A DNA stretch of 29,479 nucleotides from Apostichopus californicus (taxonomy: Eukaryota; Echinodermata; Holothuroidea; Aspidochirotida; Stichopodidae): the NCBI GenBank assembly GCA_020650975.1, contig JAIPMN010004149.1, positions 3,047-32,525 on the forward strand. Reading direction: 5' to 3'. Positions 22,352 to 29,479 of this stretch are shown in pieces (the first letter of the stretch is position 1; each line of letters starts with the position of its first letter). Both the position numbers and the translations under genes were made by a program. Below the pieces are notes generated by a model. It was not told where the DNA came from. It saw only the letters and a program-made list of their open reading frames with translations, and did not search any database.

Positions 22352-23888
22352 GACCCGGGCTCCTTATAGTCTAAGGCTTAGAAATTTATCAGATGCACCT
22401 CAGCAGTTTTATTGTGAAGGTGTTTCATATTGTACGTCTTTTCCAACTGTGCAGAATTTAACCGAGCGGAAAATGAACCTATTGTCTCGTTTCTGAACGG
22501 TGTGAAATGGAATGAAAATTGAACACTTGACGGAATGGTGGTTGGGTTGGTTTTTTACTAAAAGCTGCAAGTAACTGTTAACTCTTACGTACTTAGTACA
22601 TGGATATAGCGAGGTTGATTGATACAGTGTATATATATGTATATACCTAAATACATGTTTACACAAGTAAACGTTGTTTCCTCAGCCGTTGTTATGTGAT
22701 CAGACGACCACTTACTTTGACTGACAAGTATAGGGTTAAAACTATTGTTGTCATGGCTGTGTAGGCAACTTCTACCGTATTGAGTGTATATTTCTTTGTC
22801 AAAAATTTGGACAAGGAATCTCCTACGTATAACATGCCTATATAGTTGACAGGACCAACTTCTTTCTTACAGCGATAACACACAAGTTCCTTCGATGCAA
22901 AACACGGTTCATAATGTATATACATTATGTTGTTACCCTCCAAAAGTTAAACTTGCATCAGTTTTGTTTCAACAACAAAAATTATAATACATTTTCATGT
23001 TGGACATAAATAGTTATTGATCAGAATCGGTTATGTAGAGGACAAATTCCGATGCAACAATCACAACATTTTCAAATTTCTCTGTGAACTATTTGACGTC
23101 TAACCCTTCCCCCTCCCCCACTATTCCCACCCCCATCGCCACCGCATACCTTCAAAAGAGAAGATAAAACTTGGGTAGCCTTATGAGCTTTGTCGATGTA
23201 TTTAAATTCTATAGTGTAATTCGACTGAATTAAAGCTTGCCATAATTATTGTCGGCCTCGGAAGAACAAAGAGCTCACCTTAAACGGAATGTGCGAGATT
23301 TCTTTTTTTTATCGATGCATTCTAACTTTTATATGTGTCTTTAAAATGGTTGTTTTCTTTTTTATTTCCCTCAATTTGTTAAAAGATAAAAAAGAGTGTT
23401 TTAGTATGAGTACTGGTCTCTTCTGCCTTGCCCTTTTGGGTTGTTTTCAAAATGTGATTAGCCTTTTATCTTCTTCAAAGAATAAATCAATCCAACTTCC
23501 ATTTTAACTTACACAAAGCCATCTACAGAGGTAGGCTTAACGGCAAGTCGTAAAAATCACACGAATTTATGAGTTTCATGTTGTTAAACAGAACTTTTTA
23601 CCCCGTAGTATAATGTAACGGTGTTTCATCGCCTAACCTCTACACAATTTACGGGTACAAATGCATTAGGATATATGTATATATACAGGGAATCTATAGT
23701 AACTTTTAAAGTGCACCCGCTTTGGGTATAAGGTATGTTTTGAAGATTGCCATATACCTTCCACGTATTATACATTCCTTGCTTATGGGGACATAACCTG
23801 AAAACGAGTACCTAATTTACATGGAGTGGTACCCAGTGGATACTAAGGATATGAGTACTCTCTATATTACAAGTACATATATACAGTA
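22352..23888. other. AT-rich non-coding DNA
   Basis: Contains a perfect 20-bp palindrome at 22910-22929, a C-rich tract at about 23107-23135, and T runs. No gene was recognised. Confidence 0.45.
22910..22929. repeat. Perfect 20-bp AT-rich palindrome
   Basis: CATAATGTAT and ATACATTATG are exact reverse complements with no spacer. Confidence 0.9.
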
Positions 23889-23984
23889 GTACTCTCTGTA
23901 CTTTGTACTCGACTCTGTTCACGATATTTAGTCTGTACTTGTACACAACTATGTACTCTATATACTTTGTACTCGATTCTGTGA
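23889..23984. repeat. GTACTC-rich 32-bp duplication at 64-bp spacing
   Basis: A segment starting GTACTCTCTGTACTTTGTAC at 23889-23920 recurs as GTACTCTATATACTTTGTAC at 23953-23984 with a few substitutions. More GTACTC/GTACTT motifs flank it from about 23850 to 24010, so this looks like a decayed tandem repeat. Confidence 0.6.
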
Positions 23985-24331
23985 TTGAGTTGGTACTCAC
24001 GTACGTATGACCCCTAGTGGTACACATATATGAATATGTTTTAACTTGTGTATTCGTTAGTAATATATAAGTTAAAAGAGTGCACTTTATATCAAAGCCC
24101 GACATGGTACCCACTTAGTTCCTCAGCTAAGTGTACATGCGTACTCATACATGCAGAGTTTGTATGTGTATCATGCGATTAGCGATATCTTTTTCAACCG
24201 GGGAGGGGGTGGAGGGACCCATCATGAGGGACAAAGTGTTGATGCAGTGGGAATATTTTACGTTTCATGTAGTGGCACCTTTTGCAACGATTGTATTTCA
24301 GAACAGTGGACACGGGAGTGATAGATGGTGT

Positions 24332-24374
24332 GGGGTAGTGGTGGGGGTGGCGGGGGCTAGGGGCGGGCATGGGG
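24332..24374 (+). other. G-quadruplex motif with six G tracts
   Basis: The plus strand has G tracts of 4, 5, 5, 4, 3 and 4 separated by loops of 1-7 bases (TAGTGGT, TGGC, CTA, C, CAT), within the usual G3+N1-7 definition. Any four tracts could form a quadruplex. A Gly-rich open frame through it is a by-product. Confidence 0.7.
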
Positions 24375-24577
24375 TGTTTGTTTGGCTGTGGCCCTTGTTG
24401 TATTGTACTTATACTTCGATAAAATAGTCTGATGATATAACCAAGGCTATTCTCTATGATAAACAATTATGGCGACAGGTTACTACTATATCATATCACT
24501 AATATAGAATTGTTTCCATTGTGAAACAATTGATAAGTCCATTTAACAATAAGTCATGGGAGGAGAACCTGACGTCA

Positions 24578-24760
24578 TTAAAGGAGCTTTCCATATGTAC
24601 AGATTGTCAATGTTAAAGGAGAATATTTGGAAACATAAATAGATGCAAAACGAAGACATTGCACTAAAAAATTTCTGACGTATCAAAATGTCTTCCTTTT
24701 ACGCAAATCCCTTCAAAATCTACAATAAATGACCCACGATTCTATACCAGTGCTCTTTAA
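24578..24760. mobile_element. Candidate short TTAA-flanked MITE, about 183 bp
   Basis: It begins with TTAAAGGAGCTTTCCA, identical over 16 bases to the start of the candidate at 6301, and ends with AGTGCTCTTTAA, whose reverse complement TTAAAGAGCACT is a near match to the left end. An internal TTAAAGGAGAAT lies near 24615. The left end directly abuts a perfect TGACGTCA at 24570-24577. The interior differs from the 6301 candidate, so they would be different subfamilies or independently deleted copies. Confidence 0.35.
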
Positions 24761-25143
24761 GACAGCAGTGATGTAAAAGGTTAGTTCAAATTGAAATAGG
24801 AACGTAAAATCAATTAACGGGGTAAATGTTCACACCTTGACTTTGAATGACATGCCTTAATATGATTGAGATGGTCGTAACTTAGGGATTTTATCGTCAG
24901 CCGTAGAACGATGTATTTAGGTGGGAAGATGCAGTTACATTTTACTCATCACTTTAGTTGAAATTAAAGATTAATGGCGATCAGATAGTGTTGCAGATTG
25001 TGTTAATTATTTGACAGACGTAAAACTAGAGGGCTCAAAAAAGGCGAAAATGCATCCTTTGTGAATTATATATGATTATCATCAAACCTTTGTAGCATTC
25101 ATTCGTGTTCTTCTGTGGTCTTTTTTTTAGTAAATATGTAGGC
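24761..25143. other. AT-rich non-coding DNA
   Basis: No repeat, RNA gene or coding signal was recognised. Confidence 0.45.
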
Positions 25144-25512
25144 TATACATATACATATGCATATACATATACATACATATACGTATACATATACGTATAC
25201 ATAAACTTATACATACAAATATACGTATACGTATACATAAACATTTACTTATACATACACATATACATACACATTTACATTAACATATACATATACACAC
25301 ATATACATATACATACACATACATATAAACATATACATATACATACATATATACATATACATATACAAATACATACATATATACATATACAAATACATAC
25401 ACATATACATATACATATACACACACATATACATATACTTATACATATACATTTACATATACATTTACATATACATATAAATATAGATTTAGATATAGAT
25501 ATATATTTATAT
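25144..25512. repeat. Large (ATACAT)n-type microsatellite, about 370 bp
   Basis: The tract is built from ATACAT with interspersed ACACAT, ATACGT and ATACAA variants, grading into TAGATA/TATATT at the right end. It is open in several frames on both strands, giving Tyr/Ile/His-rich plus-strand and Met/Tyr-rich minus-strand readings. These include the longest open frame of the window (25105-25575), which is a composition artefact and not a gene. Confidence 0.97.
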
Positions 25513-26522
25513 ATTAATGTGAGTTTATGTATGTGTATGAGTGGATGTTTCTACAGAAGAGGTAAACTCAATTGAAGACACCACCAAAGAAGCAAAAAAA
25601 AAAAGCAGTTCGAAATTCCGATTGATCCATCTACTTCGTTAGCCCCTATAGTTATGTTTATTTGTTTTTTCTTCATTAGTTTCCTTTTGCTCCAATTAAC
25701 TATACCTAACACAAAGAAGATGCATTACGTCTCTGCGATAGTATTTCACCACTAAGGCTTTTGTTCACTGCATTATGAAATTTTTTAAATTTCTATTTTG
25801 GGCCACTATACATTTCTTGAAACGTTTTGTTTTTTTGAAAGGTTGCTGAATGCGGAAGGAACTAGCCATTGCGTGCCGCGTACCGCGTTCCTTGCTTCGC
25901 AATTACCATCTTGGGCTACATAATGCTTGTGTCGATGAAATATGAGTTTTAACAAATTTGATGCATGTTGCAAATTTTTTTCTACGATTATCTTTGTTCA
26001 GCAAACAGCCACGGAAATAGAGGAATATTTACCTAAGATCTTATATCAATACAATCTTTGCCTACTTTGCTATTTATTGTCAACTTTAGACTACGCTTCC
26101 TTGCTATTGTGTTTCAAAGATATTCAACTCATTCAAATCGAGAACTGATCAAATCCTAGAAACGTATTGTTTTTTTGTTTTTTTTTCTGTTTATTTATCC
26201 TTTCTCTGTTCTTTTCTTTTGTCTTGTCTTTTCTTTAGTTATTAACATCAAAGGTTAATTTGTTACTATATAGTGTCCAAACAACTCGATGACATTGTAG
26301 GCTTGTAAAGGTTCAATAATATCAAACTCGCGGTATGAACAATTAATTAATGGACACTTAACAAGTTTCGTACAGCAAGAATAACAAAAACGAAATCCGT
26401 AAGTTGACGTGTGTCTGTTCCAGTTTGAGACAACACTAACGGCCGAGAATAATCGGAAATTTATATGAATAACGCAGAGAAAAAATGAAAAAAAAAAACA
26501 ATTAAAAGAGCAAATACATTTT
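25513..26522. other. AT-rich non-coding DNA with one GC-rich fold
   Basis: Contains the imperfect GC-rich inverted repeat at 25843-25902, and T-rich sequence at about 26168-26240. No conserved coding sequence was recognised on either strand. Confidence 0.4.
25843..25902. repeat. GC-rich imperfect inverted repeat
   Basis: AAGGAAC at 25856-25862 pairs exactly with GTTCCTT at 25887-25893. Flanking TTGC and GCAA extend the symmetry with a bulge, and the loop (GCGTGCCGCGTACCGC) is itself rich in complementary GCG/CGC steps. It stands out against AT-rich flanks. Its origin is unknown. Confidence 0.5.
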
Positions 26523-26596
26523 GAGCTAGCAGGGTTTTTGAACCAATTACCTCGGCAGTACAAGTCTTGTGCTTCATCAACTGAGCTGTCCAGCAC
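26523..26596 (-). mobile_element. tRNA-derived sequence, tRNA-Thr(UGU)-like (SINE head or tRNA pseudogene)
   Basis: Read on the minus strand the 74 nt have tRNA layout. A 5' acceptor-like GTGCTGG is followed by an A-box-like ACAGCTCAGTTGATGAAGC, an anticodon-loop-like CTTGTAC (central TGT) and a B-box-like GGTTCAAAAACC (consensus GGTTCGANNCC). A 3' acceptor-like CTAGCTC pairs with the 5' end except for one mismatch and one G-T pair. The anticodon and T stems pair poorly, so this is not a working tRNA. On the same strand it is followed by AAAATG... and, about 20 bases on, by TTTT runs suited to pol III termination. It may be a SINE head or a decayed tRNA copy. Confidence 0.6.
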
Positions 26597-26685
26597 TTCT
26601 AGTTGGTGTCAATCTCTTAATAGCCATTCATTTGATGGAGGTTGCCAGTTAGAAGCCACAGTGCCTTGTATGTATCGTGTGACCA

Positions 26686-26732
26686 TCCCCCCCCCCCATT
26701 TCATTCGACACCCCAAACCCCCCCCCCCCCCC
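26686..26732. repeat. Two C runs (C12-C14 class)
   Basis: Two long C homopolymers are separated by ATTTCATTCGACACCCCAAA, and the second is followed by TAAAAAATAATAATAAAA. Both generate Pro-rich frames. Homopolymer length is error-prone in assemblies. Confidence 0.85.
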
Positions 26733-27059
26733 TAAAAAATAATAATAAAAGAGGCAGGGAAAGGATTTCAAGAAAAAAAAATTCCGATGTTCGACGTCAG
26801 GGTTTGGTGATTCATTTATTCTTTCGGAAATTGAAAGTAATTTGTTCGGTTAATGTCGGTCCTTTTTGTATGTTAATGCTTTATTCCCAATAGCAATGTA
26901 TTTTAAATATTGAAGATATTCTTTAAATGTTGTGACTCGCTTTTTGAATGTGCTAAACATGAATTTGTGCGAAATATTTAAGGCGATGAACTTTTTTTAA
27001 TGAAATGATTCTTTCTTGCTATGCTACAAATGTATATATATGTATGTATTGTATGTATG

Positions 27060-27280
27060 TATTTAAGATCCTCCTACAAGCAGGAACTCGCGAAGAAGCC
27101 TCATTGGCTTATCAAAGCCGCAAGCTGACCGAAGTCAGTCTCTTAGATTCACATTTAACGTCCATGATTATGAATTGTCAATTGTCAACAACTCTGTAAC
27201 TGGACGACATACATTAATCTTGGAGTGACTCGAACTGGGACCCTATGATTGAAAGGCACCGGCGCTAACCACTGAGCTAA
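27060..27280 (-). mobile_element. tRNA-derived SINE, minus-strand copy
   Basis: On the minus strand the head (27280 down to 27222) reads TTAGCTCAGTGGTTAGCG..., an A box, then ...CCCAGTTCGAGTCACTCC, a B box of the GTTCGANTC type, with tRNA-like spacing. The body continues through 27176-27143 (AATTCATAATCATGGACG...) to two compact hairpins (27125-27138 with a CGAA loop and 27106-27119) and CGCGAGTTCCTGC near 27083-27093. A short plus-strand frame across the body (ending near 27199) is probably incidental. The 5' acceptor strand of the tRNA is missing because the head is joined to an inverted copy. The tail end is approximate and the family name is unknown to me. Confidence 0.6.
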
Positions 27281-27334
27281 CAGTGGTTAACGCCGGTGCC
27301 AATTCATAATCATGGACGTTAAGAATGAATCTAA
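27143..27334. repeat. Two-part foldback: inverted duplication of SINE sequence
   Basis: The inner stem pairs 27255-27274 with 27281-27300 (19 of 20, loop AGCTAA). The outer stem pairs 27143-27176 with 27301-27334 (31 of 34). On the right the arms are contiguous, but on the left they are separated by 78 nt carrying the rest of the tRNA-like head and a spacer. The right arm is therefore an inverted second copy of the element lacking that 78-nt segment, joined head to head. Confidence 0.9.
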
Positions 27335-29013
27335 TATATAAAATATGAATCTAAGATATGGTCAAGGAATCGTCGCAGGTGTCTTCAATTGGAAATTTAC
27401 AAACCGTGACACAATTTTGCAAAAATTGGCGGCTAAACCCCACAAACAAATACTAATAGTAATAGACCAATGAATAGATTTAATTCGACATGAGATATTT
27501 CATAATTTACATATAGGTTTATTCATATTTATACTCCTTATGTCTTTCTCGACGTCGTGGGTCTTATGACGTCATGACCATATATGTCGATGAACATCCC
27601 ATACTACTTCCACATGTATAACTTTGGATATCTTACCCACGTGACACTTTTGAAAAATTGATAATATCTGCACACACAAAAAATGTTTATGTCTTTTGAT
27701 CATTTTCTAGATTGAAGGGGGGGCGGGAGGAGGGGCGGGGGACAGTAGAAGATGTGTCAAAGGTTTCGTTAAAGAAATATCCGATGTTTGTTGTAAATGG
27801 TTTTCTATAATCAAGCATTTTCGACAGAAATGAACGTCATTCTTAGTATGAGCCCTCGACTGTTGCACAATCAAGGAATCATTCATGGAACGCTGCACTG
27901 ATTAATTTGTATGTGCCATTCACGGGGTCTGTGTACAACTGCACATCTGTTACATACAACGCTATGATGTCATTGTACTTGCCTCAAGTCGTTTTAACGT
28001 CGAAGATGATTTAACGTCCCCCTTTTTGAAATGGAGACTTGATACCGCGTATAAGAGCAATAATCAATACACTGTAATTAATATCGACAACTTACTTTCG
28101 TGTGATGAGAACCAACCAGCTTCGAAGCAGGTATATCATCCTTTTTTTAATCATTTCCTGGCAAACAATATCTAAACAAGGTTTAATGTGTGTCTTACAT
28201 TATAAGCCTCGTGAATATTAACATACATGTTTAACTCCAACGGTCTCCACGGCGCCACCTTGGTATGGGAACCGTGTTAATTGCACGTACACCAAAATAA
28301 ATCTCATCATTTTTAACGTGGAAGATTAAAGAATTCTGAATCACTACTCTATCAAAACGATAGATCCCTCTTTATGACATCATATCGAACGCCGGATTAA
28401 ACAATGGAACGAGTGACGTCACAAACCCCACTTCGGACCCTGTCTTCGGGATGTTAGTTCAAATCTAAACAGTGATTAACGGCATTACGTGATTATTTAA
28501 TGTTTCCGTAAAAACATGATGGTGGAGATTGTATATTTAAGACAGGTTAAAAATGTAAACATTATTTGGTCAAAAAAGACCACACTTGGTATTATATTGG
28601 AAAATCGTTGGCACGCAAACATGACTAGTCGGTTTATGATCCTTGTGGTACTCGCGGTCTATAACCAAAAAAAAATGTGTTTAGTGAGAAAGGAGGGGAT
28701 GGTGAAGGGGGAGGGGGAGAGCATAAGGGAGGGGAAATGAGAGGGATGGAGATTACTTGAGATACCGTAAAATCTATTTCTAAGTCAGCTAGGAGTCATT
28801 GATGATCGCTCTGAGCTATTTCTTAATCTTCGGAAAATGCTTTAAATAAAGTACAGGATATGCTGAGGTTTGAGGGGGGGGGGGGAAAGGAGGGGGGGTG
28901 ATATAGATTTTAGCAGAGGAAGGCCTCGTGTTTAAAACTAAACGAAGTTTTGGAGGGAGGGGGAGGGGGGCAGTTGGTAAGGAAGAGAAGGAGATATGGC
29001 ATATAGAATGGCT
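27335..29013. other. Non-coding DNA with G-rich tracts
   Basis: Contains perfect TGACGTCA at 27567-27574 and 28414-28421. G-rich purine tracts lie at 27717-27742, about 28690-28735, 28873-28900 and 28952-28971, some with G-quadruplex potential. No conserved coding sequence or RNA gene was recognised. Confidence 0.4.
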
Positions 29014-29479
29014 GTTCCACAATTGTTGTATGTATATGGTTCTTCATATAGCCTAGGTTCCACAATATGGTACTTCATATAGCCTAGGTTCCACAATATG
29101 GTACTTCATATAGCCTAGGTTCCACAATATGGTACTTCATATAGCCTAGGTTCCACAATTATGTATATGTTACTTCATATAGCCTAGGTTCCACAATATG
29201 GTACTTCATATAGCCTAGGTTCCACAATATGGTTCTTCATATAGCCTAGGTTCCACAATATGGTACTTCATATAGCCTAGGTTCCACAATTATGTATATG
29301 TTACTTCATATAGCCTAGGTTCCACAATATGGTACTTCATATAGCCTAGGTTCCACAATTATGTATATGTTACTTCATATAGCCTAGGTTCCACAATATG
29401 GTACTTCATATAGCCTAGGTTCCACAATATGGTACTTCATATAGCCTAGGTTCCACAATTATGTATATGTTACTTCATA
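29014..29479. repeat. Minisatellite with 31-bp and 38-bp units, running off the window
   Basis: CTTCATAT occurs at 29042, 29073, 29104, 29135, 29173, 29204, 29235, 29266, 29304, 29335, 29373, 29404, 29435 and 29473, giving steps of 31 or 38 only. Every unit shares TTCATATAGCCTAGGTTCC. The short type continues ACAATATGGTA and the long type ACAATTATGTATATGTTA. The step order is S S S L S S S L S L S S L. A GGTTCTTC variant replaces GGTACTTC before 29042 and before 29235. A degenerate partial unit (29014-29040) forms the left edge, and the array is cut by the window end, so its true size is unknown. Confidence 0.98.

Noticed and set aside
22172..22369. Unspliced 65-codon plus-strand frame over the GC-richer island
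   Set aside because: It competes with the spliced-frame model and a minus-strand frame over the same bases; none has recognised homology, so no CDS is called.
25105..25575. Longest open frame (156 codons), Tyr/Ile/His-rich
   Set aside because: It is the reading of an (ATACAT)n microsatellite that is also open on the opposite strand; composition artefact.
26255..26596. 113-codon minus-strand frame, Cys/Phe-rich
   Set aside because: Its start lies inside the tRNA-like sequence and the middle is the T-rich complement of an A run; no recognisable motif.
29014..29479. CRISPR-like regular array at the window end
   Set aside because: There are no unique spacers. Units are contiguous and differ only by a 7-bp length variant, and the context is eukaryotic.

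Overview
This is eukaryotic, most likely animal, non-coding DNA. The background is AT-rich and crowded with homopolymer runs, microsatellites, minisatellites and decayed transposable elements. There is no operon-like packing, and no open reading frame reads as a conserved host protein. The only recognisable coding material is the 3' end of a dead non-LTR retrotransposon (LINE) on the minus strand. The LINE has a GTAAAGCGCTTTGAG / AAAAGCGCTATATAAAT / (ATT)n tail, there are tRNA-derived SINE heads, and short motifs such as TAGGCCTA recur. From general familiarity I associate this mix with marine invertebrate deuterostomes, an echinoderm (perhaps a holothurian) being my best guess. No gene proves the lineage.

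Layout. 1-820: AT-rich DNA starting in poly-T. 821-1033: a GC-rich minisatellite with 51-bp units. 1034-6300: unremarkable DNA with a single-nucleotide-loop G-quadruplex motif (3587-3607), an 11-bp GC-rich hairpin (4798-4829), a (CTT)n tract and a Z-DNA-type alternating tract (5827-5858). 6301-6699: a candidate TTAA-flanked MITE whose end recurs at 24578. 6700-10120: AT-rich DNA with (TA)n and C-rich tracts. 10121-10430: a second candidate MITE. 10588-11175: the LINE 3' fragment, containing two unresolved bases (NN). 11176-22030: gene-poor DNA with a perfect 44-bp palindrome (13273-13316), many C or G runs, and a facing G-rich/C-rich tract pair near 18.7-18.8 kb. 22052-22351: a GC-richer island with splice-like signals and CCAAT/TATA boxes, unproven as a gene. 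23.9-24.4 kb: a GTACTC-rich duplication and a six-run G-quadruplex motif. 25144-25512: a large (ATACAT)n-type microsatellite. 26523-26596 and 27060-27334: two minus-strand tRNA-derived elements, the second part of a head-to-head foldback SINE pair. 29014 to the window edge: a minisatellite of two interspersed unit lengths (31 and 38 bp) that continues beyond the window.

No genes can be said to work together here. The window is best read as intergenic or long-intron DNA shaped by retrotransposition, MITE insertion and tandem-repeat turnover. The items most worth a second look are the dimorphic 31/38-bp array, the perfect 44-bp palindrome, the foldback SINE pair, and the clustering of perfect TGACGTCA palindromes (seven seen, six of them after 19 kb).
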